Source of the DNA: Acetobacterium bakii
GTDB lineage: Bacteria; Bacillota; Clostridia; Eubacteriales; Eubacteriaceae
DNA length: 64,000 nucleotides
Assembly: GCF_001263355.1 (NCBI RefSeq)
Contig: NZ_LGYO01000022.1
Span: 94,283-158,282 of the forward strand
Reading direction: 5' to 3'
The position numbers were made by a program, and so were the translations under genes. Positions within the stretch are counted from its first letter, which is position 1, and each line of letters begins with the position of its first letter. The notes beneath the pieces were generated by a model. That model saw only the letters and a program-made list of their open reading frames with translations. It made no database searches and was not told where the DNA came from. Positions 36,849-44,475 of this stretch are shown one piece after another.

Positions 36849-37805
36849 ATGAATTCAGTCATTCCAAAGGTTTTCATTTCATATTCATGGGAAGATGACG
36901 TACATAAAAATTGGGTAAAAGAATTTGCCATTAAACTTCAGGAAGAAGGTATTCAAATTTCAATTGATCAGTGGGATTTAACTCTTGGAGACCAATTACC
37001 TCAATATATGGAAACATCCATTCGAGAAAATGATTTCGTCCTGATTATCTGTACCCCCGAGTATAAAAAGAAATCTGATAATCGTCTTGGGGGGGTCGGA
37101 TATGAGGGAGATATCATTACAGGCGAACTATTTGTGCAACAAAACAAAAATAAATTTATCCCGGTCCTTCGCAAAGGTAATTGGGAGACTGCTGCACCTT
37201 CATGGTTGCAAGGTAGGTTAGGTGTTGACTTACTGGGTGATCAGTATTTGAAAAATGGGTACAATAACCTGGTAACAACACTTTTGAACAAAAAAAATAA
37301 AAAGCCTACCACAAAAAAGGTTGCTAAATCCGTATCTGAAGGGACAGCACCAGGATATGATGTACTGGATATAGAAAAAGCAATTGTTGAAACTTATGTA
37401 GATATTAAAATCAAAGGGATACTTGTAGATAAAGTTACCCTACCAAAAATGAATGGAACACGAGGTAGTGCGTTATACAAAATACCATTTAAATTGTCAG
37501 ATTATCCCAGCGGTATGTGGTGCAAATTTTTCATTTCAGCATGGGTTAGTCCTTCTTCTTTCACAACCATGCACCGACCAGATATAGCAGGGATATTTGG
37601 AGATGAAATTATCCTTGATGGAACAACAATTGAGGAAGTTGAAAAGTACCATCATAAAACATTATTGCTGGCGGTTGATAAAGCCAATGAACTTGAGAAG
37701 TATCGTTTGCAGTGTCTCGATGATGAGAAAAAAAAGAAAGCTAGGTTAGAAGCCGATCATATTGAAAATATACAAAATATTGCAAGTAGAATAATTTTTG
37801 ATTAA
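36849..37805 (+). CDS. SEFIR/TIR-like domain protein
   Basis: 318 residues. Residues ~6-130 match the SEFIR family of TIR-like domains: 'VFISYSWEDDVHKNWV', 'ISIDQWDLTLGDQLPQYME' and 'ENDFVLIICTPEY'. In bacteria such domains occur in anti-phage systems where they degrade NAD+ (established for characterised SEFIR/TIR proteins; not shown here). Residues ~165-318 are an unassigned domain ending in a Lys-rich helix. The neighbouring 310-residue gene may be a partner. Confidence 0.75.
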   Translation: MNSVIPKVFISYSWEDDVHKNWVKEFAIKLQEEGIQISIDQWDLTLGDQLPQYMETSIRENDFVLIICTPEYKKKSDNRLGGVGYEGDIITGELFVQQNKNKFIPVLRKGNWETAAPSWLQGRLGVDLLGDQYLKNGYNNLVTTLLNKKNKKPTTKKVAKSVSEGTAPGYDVLDIEKAIVETYVDIKIKGILVDKVTLPKMNGTRGSALYKIPFKLSDYPSGMWCKFFISAWVSPSSFTTMHRPDIAGIFGDEIILDGTTIEEVEKYHHKTLLLAVDKANELEKYRLQCLDDEKKKKARLEADHIENIQNIASRIIFD

Positions 37806-37904
37806 ATAAAGACATTATAAATTTTTAGAGATAAAATCAACAGTAGGGTTTTGCGTTATAAACTTAGCCATATTATTTTCAGATGACTGATTGATTCAGA
37901 TGAA

Positions 37905-37950
37905 AAAAAATAGAGCTTCCCAAAGACCAATCAGCCTTTGGGAAAGTCTA
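37905..37950 (-). terminator. terminator for the minus-strand membrane gene relic
   Basis: On the minus strand CTTTCCCAAAGG and CTTTGGGAAG pair and are followed by a T-run. Confidence 0.65.
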
Positions 37951-37959
37951 TCTTTAGGT

Positions 37960-38509
37960 CTATTTTTTCTCTATATTTTTACTGACATATTCCAAAACCC
38001 CATTCTTGCTCAAGGGAATGTTTTGGTACTGCAGGAATCCCACAGCGATCATAGCAATGGAAATAATCAGGTACAGGTAATACCCCATACTGGCAGATGC
38101 AGAAACATTGAGCCCAGCTGCAATCGCTTTTTCAGCAATGAAGGTGGCAATTAATCCGGCAAGAGGAGCTAAGAAAAGCATGAGCTTTTTAATGTTGGCC
38201 AGTTGTTTCACGTAATTGCAGACAATGAGAAAAATGGGTGCCAAAACCATGATCAGACCAAAGAAACCACCGGAAACATAGGTGCCATCAGTAAATTCCG
38301 AACCCAAAAGAACATTGAACCCGGTAAGCAAGGTCATTTCCATAGCCGTATTCGCTGGAATTGACCACACAAAAGGTTGTGAAAAGAGACAGGACCAGAG
38401 CAATCGAAAGGATCAGGCTGATATTTCTCAAAATGAATTCCTTATTAATCTTGACCGTTAAATCAGTGCCTTTTTCATTGGCACCATTGTTTTCTTGATT
38501 CGTGTTCAT
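37960..38509 (-). pseudogene. frameshifted multi-pass membrane protein
   Basis: Two overlapping frames read as one protein if a single base is removed near 38340 (minus strand TATGGAAATG instead of TATGAAATG): 'NKEFILRNISLILSIALVL' ... 'NSSEYGY' joined to 'EMTLLTGFNVLLGSEFTDG' and four further hydrophobic helices. The first frame starts at 38509 after TGGAGG. Without the repair the product ends after ~70 residues. Family not recognised. Confidence 0.65.
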
Positions 38510-38566
38510 ATTTACCTCCATAAATAAAATAGCATTGGATTTTTTTAATTTCTTCAATTGTTCTTC

Positions 38567-38645
38567 CTATAAGAGTCCTTTTTCTTTTAAGCTACAATAG
38601 GCTCCCTCTGAACCGATAATGATGTGGTCCAACAGTTCAATGTTA
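38567..38645 (-). pseudogene. 3' end relic of a radC-like gene
   Basis: On the minus strand the frame reads 'NIELLDHIIIGSEGAYCSLK' then 'EKGLL' and a stop: the C-terminal end of RadC/JAB-domain proteins. The rest of the gene is missing. RadC-like genes are frequent cargo of mobile islands. Confidence 0.7.
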
Positions 38646-38652
38646 AAAGGCA

Positions 38653-38882
38653 ACGAGGGTGAGTGTTATGATTATGAATGCTACATGGAAATTAAAGATG
38701 GCGAGATTACGTATTACGGTTCAATCGAAGCAGTGAATTTTCGTTATAAGCGCAATGGCAGAATAATGAGCTATGAAGAAGCATGGCAAGAGTCGCAGGA
38801 AAATGATATAAATTTTAGGGAATATTGGCCAGTCGTTGTTATAGGTCAATGTGATCAAAATGTGGAGCGTTATTATTTATAG
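38653..38882 (+). pseudogene. truncated hypothetical gene
   Basis: The frame encodes ~75 acidic residues ('MEIKDGEITYYGSIEAVNF', 'YEEAWQESQENDINFREYW') and looks coding, but its only start codons lie upstream inside the antisense of the radC relic and lack a ribosome site. Most likely the 3' part of a gene cut at the relic junction. Confidence 0.4.
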
Positions 38883-38952
38883 GCCAATAGAGATCAGCCC
38901 TAGCTTTAAAAAGACAGAACAGAGAATAACAGTCATCGATGATGAACATATC

Positions 38953-38981
38953 GAGGCAACCTTTACGGTTGTCTTTTTATT
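38953..38981 (+). terminator. terminator (repeated cassette)
   Basis: GAGGCAACCTTTACGGTTGTCTTTTT; nearly the same ~30 bases, including the preceding ACATATCGA, recur at 42001-42035. Confidence 0.75.
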
Positions 38982-38992
38982 TTATCAAAAGA

Positions 38993-39059
38993 GATAATTT
39001 GAGATAAAACTATTTTATCTCAAATTATCATTGACATTATGGCTGAGATAGAATAAGAT
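38993..39059 (+). promoter_or_regulatory. 17-bp perfect inverted repeat plus promoter
   Basis: GATAATTTGAGATAAAA (38993-39009), 3-base spacer, exact reverse complement (39013-39029). Directly after it come TTGACA (39031-39036), 17 bp and TAAGAT (39054-39059). The palindrome abuts the -35, a position typical of an operator. It drives the two-gene unit at 39088-39997. Confidence 0.75.
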
Positions 39060-39087
39060 AAAATAAAATAAGATTAAGGAGAGAAAA

Positions 39088-39711
39088 ATGAATTACGATA
39101 CAATAATTGTTGAACTTCTTAGTAGAGTGCAATCACTGGAGACTGAGATGGAGTATGTTAAAAACGAATTTGCATTGAGGTTCGAAGAAGAAAATGAAGT
39201 AATTGAAGATGAAGTTGATGATTTAGAGGTTTTTACCCGCTCTCAGGCAAGGGAAAAGGCCATCGAAATAATCACTGAGAAGTTCCCAGATTATTTCGCA
39301 CAAAAAGCAAAGAGAAATGAAGGCAGTGGAATTAAAGTTTCTAAATCTTACACAAACAGACCATTACTTATAAAATTTTACCATAGTAAGAGTTTCCCAG
39401 ATCGTTCGGGCAATTCCGAACATGGCTGGCATGTAGTAAGGATTGATGAGGTTCTTGGTAACTATGTTGATTTATGTATGTTTTCTTTGGTTGATTTGGA
39501 TGGCAACTGGAATTATCTCATTTATGATCCAAATGAAATAGCCATGTATAATGAAGACAATCGTTTGAATGCAAGTAATGAGTTACATCTTTATTTCTCT
39601 GTTCAAGACGGTAAGGCTGTGGAGGTACGTGAAGATACAATTGATGTAACGGATCACCTGAACAATTGGAGCATCATCGAGAGGATGGACAATGGATACC
39701 GTGACGAATAA
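39088..39711 (+). CDS. unknown protein with N-terminal coiled coil
   Basis: 207 residues. The first ~50 are heptad-like and acidic ('LLSRVQSLETEMEYVKNEF'); ~60-200 form an unassigned alpha/beta domain ('GWHVVRIDEVLGNYVDLCMF'). AAGGAGAG precedes the ATG. The next gene starts inside its 3' end (20-base overlap), so the two are coupled. Not recognised. Confidence 0.7.
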   Translation: MNYDTIIVELLSRVQSLETEMEYVKNEFALRFEEENEVIEDEVDDLEVFTRSQAREKAIEIITEKFPDYFAQKAKRNEGSGIKVSKSYTNRPLLIKFYHSKSFPDRSGNSEHGWHVVRIDEVLGNYVDLCMFSLVDLDGNWNYLIYDPNEIAMYNEDNRLNASNELHLYFSVQDGKAVEVREDTIDVTDHLNNWSIIERMDNGYRDE

Positions 39712-39997
39712 GTTTCATGCGGATATGCTGAACATTTATAAAACGGCAAAGAAGGATCTTAATTATTCGGCTTCAAGGTTACTACAACTGGTTGCACAAA
39801 AAGGCGGTGTTAAAGCTGCAAAACAGTTAATATCAACGGATCGTGCAACGGATGGATTTTGGGTATTGTGTGAGCATAAAAGACTCGATTTGTCAGTGGA
39901 AGTCCATGTTTTAAAACCGGAATATGCAGAACTTTTTACAGAGTCAGAAAAAGAGATATGTCGAAATAGATTACGTCAATTTGGGTATGAAGTATGA
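39692..39997 (+). CDS. small conserved helical protein
   Basis: 101 residues: 'FHADMLNIYKTAKKDLNYSA' ... 'LVAQKGGVKAAKQLI', 'TDGFWVLCEHKRLDLSVEV', 'LKPEYAELFTESEKEICRNR'. I recognise this pattern as a small domain that recurs in accessory regions of many bacteria (growth-rate/helical unknown, often next to nuclease-like genes); no defined function. Overlaps the preceding gene by 20 bases. Confidence 0.7.
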   Translation: MDTVTNKFHADMLNIYKTAKKDLNYSASRLLQLVAQKGGVKAAKQLISTDRATDGFWVLCEHKRLDLSVEVHVLKPEYAELFTESEKEICRNRLRQFGYEV

Positions 39998-40111
39998 TGA
40001 GCGCTTAAATAGGTTATGGGTTAGCATAATTTTTATGATGATTTAAAAGAAAATGAAAAAATCCCGATTTCAGATGGTGGCAAACCGAAATGACTGAGAG
40101 GTGTTATAACA

Positions 40112-40498
40112 GTGATTAAAATTCTTAACCCCCAAGAATGCGGTTGGAATCGCATGAGTTTTATATTCAACTCTTTGTTGCTAAGTAAATGGTGGCATTC
40201 AGCAGAGATTAAAGAAATTGAGACGGTGATAATTATTGAAGATAATACCCTTTACCCCAGTAATACGCTAAGAGGTCTTTCAAACAGTATTACTTCTACC
40301 ATGTTATTTGGTGTAATTGGAGCAAAGTCCGCTGCAGCACAAAATCAAACGAAATTTGATGTGGATTTGGATATCTATACGCCAGATGGAAAAGTGTTCG
40401 AAATTCATACCGATGAACCGAAGTTACTCAAGTACTTACTAAAATGGGTTTATGTTGAAGATCCAAGAGATAAGTACCGAAAAATAAGAGGCGTGTAA
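40112..40498 (+). CDS. unknown protein
   Basis: 128 residues from a GTG after GAGAGGTG. Mixed alpha/beta with one weak hydrophobic segment ('ITSTMLFGVIGAKSAAA'); 'GWNRMSFIFNSLLLSKWW' at the N terminus and 'EIHTDEPKLLKYLLKWV' at the end look like one compact domain. Family not recognised. Confidence 0.55.
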   Translation: MIKILNPQECGWNRMSFIFNSLLLSKWWHSAEIKEIETVIIIEDNTLYPSNTLRGLSNSITSTMLFGVIGAKSAAAQNQTKFDVDLDIYTPDGKVFEIHTDEPKLLKYLLKWVYVEDPRDKYRKIRGV

Positions 40499-40596
40499 CC
40501 TGGAAAGAATAGAATCCTTTGACGATTGATCTATAATCAAATAAATTGCTAATGTTGAATGTGGGTTTTTGCATAAAAATAAATGGAGGTGTTCCT

Positions 40597-41955
40597 ATGA
40601 AAATAGCTTTAGTATCATGCGCTAAGAGTAAACAAGATTACGCCTGCAAAGCAAATGAGATGTATATGCCAAGCGATCTTTTTAAATATTCATATGATTA
40701 TGCAAAAACTGTTGCTGATCAAGTCTATATTTTGTCCGCTAAACATGGCCTTCTTTCTGAAAATTCAATCATTGACCCATATGAATTAGCTTTAAAAACA
40801 ATGAAGTCAAAGGAAAAACAGGTATGGAGTAAAAACGTGATCATGCAAATGAAAACTAAATTTGATTTGGAAAATGATGAGTTTATCATTTTGGCGGGTA
40901 AAGATTATCATCAGTATCTATTAAGCGAGCTTAATAATTACCAATTGCCATTGGGAAACAGAAGATATGGTGAAAGAATCTCTTATTTAATGAAATTGCT
41001 AAATAAAGAGGCGGATTGTTTTACATTACATAAACTATTTGCTGGAGCAAAAAGATATTCACATGATCAAATCGATACAATACCTTTCAAAAATGGTATT
41101 TACATCGTTTTTGAGAAGGGTGAAATTTATAATGGCGTTGATCGTATTGTGCGAGTTGGTACTCATGATTCGGAAGATCGATTAAAAGCCAGATTGAAAG
41201 ATCATTTTGTGCGAGAAAACAAAGATGGTAGTATCTTCAGAAAAAATATTGGCAAGGCAATCCTGAATAAAAAAAACGACTCATATTTGGATATATGGAC
41301 AATGGATACATCAAAGTCTGAAAACAGGATATTTATAAACAAAAAAAAGCAGTCAGACATTGAAAAAGAAGTATCAGAATATTTAAGAGAAAACTTTAGC
41401 ATTATGTGTTTCCAAGTTGATGACAAGGAACAGCGACTAAAACTCGAAAAAGGGATCATTGCAACATTAAATTCACAGAGTGATTTTGATTCGAGTGAAA
41501 ATTGGCTTGGAGGGCACAGTACGGTAAATAAGTTAAGAGATAGTGGGTTGTGGCTCACCATTGGATTAGATGCTGAAGTCTTAACTTCAGATGAAATGAA
41601 ACAGATAAAAAACAGTGTTCGAGGAGTAGCCCCAACTGAAACGCTGCAAGTTAAACAGCAACAGCCGATTGTAAAAGCAACCAAGAAAATATCATCCGCA
41701 AAAACAACTACGGATGATATCAGAAGCTTTCTTTTTAAGAAACTCAAAAAGGCCAAAGACAGCGGTTTGGATTCCCTAACGATTAAAGCAGGCGATATTG
41801 GAAGAGAAATACCACTTAATAAGAGACCTATGATGATTTGTGCTGCAATGAGAGATGTCCCAGGATTTGCGAATTACGACGTAATTTATAAACCACCAAA
41901 GGGAAATGGACCAAGATTGGAACATAAATATTTTTTTCAAAGGGATGAGCTATAA
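40597..41955 (+). CDS. DUF6884 domain plus GIY-YIG-like domain protein
   Basis: 452 residues from the ATG at 40597 (after TGGAGGTG; the open frame from 40546 is longer but lacks a ribosome site). Residues 1-140: DUF6884-type domain ('ALVSCAKSKQDYACKANEMY', 'YILSAKHGLLSENSIIDPYE'). Residues ~150-330: a GIY-YIG-like nuclease fold ('FKNGIYIVFEKGE', 'VRVGTHDSEDRLKARLKDHF', Glu in 'LEKGIIATLN'). C-terminal ~85: helical domain 'FLFKKLKKAKDSGLDSLTIK' ... 'MICAAMRDV'. Probably DNA-directed, perhaps defensive; the domain order is unusual. Confidence 0.65.
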   Translation: MKIALVSCAKSKQDYACKANEMYMPSDLFKYSYDYAKTVADQVYILSAKHGLLSENSIIDPYELALKTMKSKEKQVWSKNVIMQMKTKFDLENDEFIILAGKDYHQYLLSELNNYQLPLGNRRYGERISYLMKLLNKEADCFTLHKLFAGAKRYSHDQIDTIPFKNGIYIVFEKGEIYNGVDRIVRVGTHDSEDRLKARLKDHFVRENKDGSIFRKNIGKAILNKKNDSYLDIWTMDTSKSENRIFINKKKQSDIEKEVSEYLRENFSIMCFQVDDKEQRLKLEKGIIATLNSQSDFDSSENWLGGHSTVNKLRDSGLWLTIGLDAEVLTSDEMKQIKNSVRGVAPTETLQVKQQQPIVKATKKISSAKTTTDDIRSFLFKKLKKAKDSGLDSLTIKAGDIGREIPLNKRPMMICAAMRDVPGFANYDVIYKPPKGNGPRLEHKYFFQRDEL

Positions 41956-42394
41956 AAATTGAAGTCGGTGAATCATAAATGTTGTCCTGGTTAAGATGGA
42001 CATATCGAAGCAACCTTTACGGTTGCCTTTTTTTTATGTCCAAAGATTCTATTTCAGTGAAATGGTATGAGAATACATAGTTTTGATTGAAATAAATGAA
42101 TAAAAAGAGTGCAGTTTGAAGCAGTTGGGAAACTTAATTGGATGCTTTCTAATTCTTCCAGGGTTGAGAGCGTGGTTTGGATGGAATTGATTACTTAAGA
42201 TTGAGTTGAAAAATGGTTGTATAATAGGTTAACCAACATGTTAGAAATATGCCTAGATGTTTATTAGTCATAATGGTAAATGGGAAAATGAATTCACGTT
42301 AATAGGGAAATTAAACAGTTCGACAAATTTGAATTTATATGAAATAATTAAGAAAAAATGATGCTGAGATGAGCTTCTGAAGAGGGAGGAAACT
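41956..42394 (+). other. 439 bp gene-free stretch with repeated terminator
   Basis: Holds the terminator GAAGCAACCTTTACGGTTGCCTTTTTTTT (42007-42035), near-identical to the one at 38953-38981, and a TATAAT at 42220-42225 that may serve the next gene. I see no further gene. Confidence 0.6.
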
Positions 42395-42808
42395 GTGTCA
42401 AAATTAAATGATATTTCGAATGGAATTGGGAACATATTCAAAGATGCTGGCAGAGATCTTATTGACGAAAAAGTCAATATAGCTATTAAAAAAGAAAGAA
42501 AAAATGGAATCGAAATTACAATCGAAACACTTATTGAGGCGGGAATTAAAGATGCTGTTATTATCAATCTTTTAGAGAAGTATTGGGGTTTACTTGATGA
42601 TGAACCTAGGGAAGCGGTAAGATATATAAAAACGTTTGAGTATCCATATAAAGCATTAACTTTCTACCTGAAAGGACAAGGGTATACTTCTACAGAAGTT
42701 GAAGATTTTATGAATATGAACCATGTTCGTATTAAGCTGAGACATAATCGCGAATTATCGAAACTGTCTCCGGAAAAGTTAATGCATAAGGTAACGGAAC
42801 TTAAATAG
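42395..42808 (+). CDS. unknown helical protein
   Basis: 137 residues from GTG at 42395, five bases after GGGAGGAAA. Amphipathic helices at the start ('SKLNDISNGIGNIFKDAG'), then 'IETLIEAGIKDAVIINLLEK' and 'YLKGQGYTSTEVEDFMN', which suggests a three-helix DNA- or protein-binding unit. Family not recognised. Confidence 0.6.
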   Translation: MSKLNDISNGIGNIFKDAGRDLIDEKVNIAIKKERKNGIEITIETLIEAGIKDAVIINLLEKYWGLLDDEPREAVRYIKTFEYPYKALTFYLKGQGYTSTEVEDFMNMNHVRIKLRHNRELSKLSPEKLMHKVTELK

Positions 42809-42902
42809 GCATTACACTATTTACTTTCGCTTGACGACAAACAGTGCAGAACAGCTGAAAAAATCTTACCGCTCAAGTATCGGCACTAACAAGATTAACA
42901 GT

Positions 42903-42935
42903 ATTTAGCACAAAGATATCTTGAAAAAATAAAAA
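42903..42935 (+). pseudogene. short REP-transposase-like fragment
   Basis: CAAAGATATCTTGAAAAAAT encodes RYLEKIK, like the RYLRKI... core of REP-associated (Y1) transposases. A longer copy is at 46488-46712 and another scrap at 43764-43800. Confidence 0.35.
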
Positions 42936-42959
42936 AACCATTAAAAGTAGGAGGAAGAA

Positions 42960-43727
42960 ATGGAAGAAAAAGCAAAAGTACCGTTTTGGAAAAAAACGTG
43001 GGTAGTTGTTTTAGCGTGTATATTTATCCCGCCTGCTGGCATCGTCCTACTATGGTTAGGAAATAAAGGCGGTAAATACACGAGAATTGCTTTAACTATT
43101 TTATTAGGAATTTATTCATTGGCATGGTTTAATGGATTTATTAGTGGTGGCAACGCTTTAGAAACAACAAATCCTAATATTACAAATAAAGCAGAAGTGG
43201 TTGTAGAACAAACCTCCGCAGACAAAGCGGCAGCAGACAAAGTAGTAGCAGATAAAGTAATAGCAGACAAAGCAGCGGCAGACAAAGTAGTAGCAGATAA
43301 AGCAATAGCAGACAAAGCGGCAGCAGACAAGGCAGCAGATGCAATTATAACGGTGGACAATAATGAAGATATGGTAACACTCTTTAAGGCCAGTGATTTT
43401 GATCCGTTTATTAGTGAATTTGCGAAAAAATATGCTGGTAAAACTATTCAATTTGACGGGTATGTAGCAGATATGACACCACACGAAAATTATAATACAA
43501 GGTTTGACCTTTTAATTTATACCGGTAATTCGGGTGAATCATCTGGTAATGCACTTAGCTTTAAGTTTGAAGATATCAATATAACCTCTGATTTAAAACT
43601 GACTGGTTCTAATATTCCAGAAAATATCAGTAAAGGTCAAAATCTTCGCATAACTGCTAAAGTTGAAGAATACAAAGAGGCTTCTGGTCTTTTCTTTCTC
43701 AAACCGATTTCTACTGAAATAAGATAA
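42960..43727 (+). CDS. DUF4839-domain membrane protein with ADK repeats
   Basis: 255 residues. Two hydrophobic helices near the N terminus ('TWVVVLACIFIPPAGIVLLW', 'IALTILLGIYSLAWF'), then a linker of ~9 imperfect pentapeptides (ADKAA/ADKVV/ADKVI), then a C-terminal DUF4839 domain ('FAKKYAGKTIQFDGYVADMT', 'LTGSNIPENISKGQNLRIT'). Similar proteins are widespread in Gram-positives and unexplained; the OB-like DUF4839 domain probably lies outside the membrane. GTAGGAGGA precedes the ATG. Confidence 0.8.
   Translation: MEEKAKVPFWKKTWVVVLACIFIPPAGIVLLWLGNKGGKYTRIALTILLGIYSLAWFNGFISGGNALETTNPNITNKAEVVVEQTSADKAAADKVVADKVIADKAAADKVVADKAIADKAAADKAADAIITVDNNEDMVTLFKASDFDPFISEFAKKYAGKTIQFDGYVADMTPHENYNTRFDLLIYTGNSGESSGNALSFKFEDINITSDLKLTGSNIPENISKGQNLRITAKVEEYKEASGLFFLKPISTEIR
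43218..43341 (+). repeat. 15-bp in-frame tandem repeats
   Basis: GCAGACAAAGCGGCA-type units (also GCAGATAAAGTAATA) repeated about eight times, coding for ADK-x-x pentapeptides in the DUF4839 protein. Prone to copy-number change by slippage. Confidence 0.85.
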
Positions 43728-43763
43728 AGGGTTTCCAATTTAATGTGTACAGAAGGTTCTAGA

Positions 43764-43800
43764 TTTAGTACAAAGATATCTCAGAAAAATCAAAAACCCA
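43764..43800 (+). pseudogene. short REP-transposase-like fragment
   Basis: AGTACAAAGATATCTCAGAA then AAATCAAAAACCC encodes RYLRKIKNP, shared with 46488-46515. Confidence 0.4.
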
Positions 43801-43836
43801 TCGAAAGACATGTGAACTGTACTAATCAATTTTTAG

Positions 43837-43869
43837 GCGTAATTGCCAATAGTAACGCACCTTCTCCGC
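43837..43869 (+). repeat. att-like junction sequence
   Basis: GCGTAATTGCCAATAGTAAC GCACCTTCTCCGC recurs at 47410-47442 with two changes. Its last part is the 3' end of tRNA-Ser, so this marks the right junction of the island. Confidence 0.6.
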
Positions 43870-44145
43870 CACCAAAAACTACGCATCAACATTGATGTTA
43901 GATAGAAACCTGTTACGTAATAAAGTAGCAGGTTTTTTTGTGCTTAAAAACAAAAAGTGAGGGGAATGTCTTTAATTATTATAAATTTCTGATACAATTG
44001 GTACTAACATTAATAAAATTGATTATATCTCATTAAGATGGTAATTAAAGATTGAAATTCATCAAGAAGTAGTTAAATGGCTGAAATTAAATCTGGGGTT
44101 ACAAGAAAAAATTATATGGATACTTTTAATAGACTATACTTTGCA
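43858..44145 (+). repeat. right direct repeat of the island
   Basis: Near-identical to 31011-31295, including CACCTTCTCCGCCACCAA, the AAACCTGTTACG terminator and the following ~200 bases, ending at GACTATACTTTGCA. No complete tRNA precedes it. Confidence 0.9.
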
Positions 44146-44325
44146 ACCGCCAATGCTGTTCTCTTTACGCTGGTGGAATCTGCCCAGGCCAGTGAACTTG
44201 ATGTCTACGAATATCTCACCTATCTTCTGACATAAATTCCGAACAGTGACTATCTGCACCAGCGGGTAGTTCTTGAAAAATACCTGCCATGGTTCTCCGC
44301 AATTGCCCGAGGAGACTTAATCATA
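44140..44325 (+). pseudogene. IS66-type transposase C-terminal relic
   Basis: Reads 'FATANAVLFTLVESAQASEL' 'DVYEYLTYLLT' stop 'IPNSDYL' ... 'LEKYLPW': the conserved C-terminal end of IS66 TnpC (normally ...YSLIETAKANGLDPYEYLTYLL..IP), with an internal stop. It begins exactly where the right direct repeat ends. Confidence 0.75.
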
Positions 44326-44427
44326 ACTACAAAAAGTGCCTCAAATAATGATGTGATCAGTATAACAGGTTTGGTTTGGACTTGCTATACGCCATCTTTG
44401 GAGGCAATGACATAAAAAAAGCAATAT

Positions 44428-44475
44428 AAAGAAGTGTACTGACGGAGTAAAATTCAGCAGTACACTTCTTTTATT
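44428..44475. terminator. bidirectional terminator
   Basis: AAGAAGTGTACTG (44429-44441) and CAGTACACTTCTT (44458-44470) perfect 13-bp stem just beyond the end of the MFS gene. Confidence 0.85.

Larger units (their letters stand above)
31011..44145. mobile_element. tRNA-Ser-associated accessory island (putative, decayed)
   Basis: The interval lies between two ~285 bp direct repeats (31011-31295 and 43858-44145), the first starting in the 3' end of tRNA-Ser(GCT). The interior is visibly more AT-rich than the flanking chromosome and holds hypothetical, nuclease-like and defence-like genes plus gene debris. No functional integrase, relaxase or replication gene is visible. I infer an integrated element that has lost mobility, or a site that accumulates accessory DNA. 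Confidence 0.65.

Noticed and set aside
41202-41756. 184-codon minus-strand frame
   Set aside because: Antisense to the DUF6884/GIY-YIG-like gene, whose motifs are clear on the plus strand.
43218-43341. Tandem repeats as a CRISPR array
   Set aside because: Units are 15 bp, contiguous and in frame, without spacers.
43112-43484. Minus-strand open frames of 82 and 108 codons across the ADK repeats
   Set aside because: They are antisense shadows of the 15-bp coding repeat of the DUF4839 gene, with no ribosome site.
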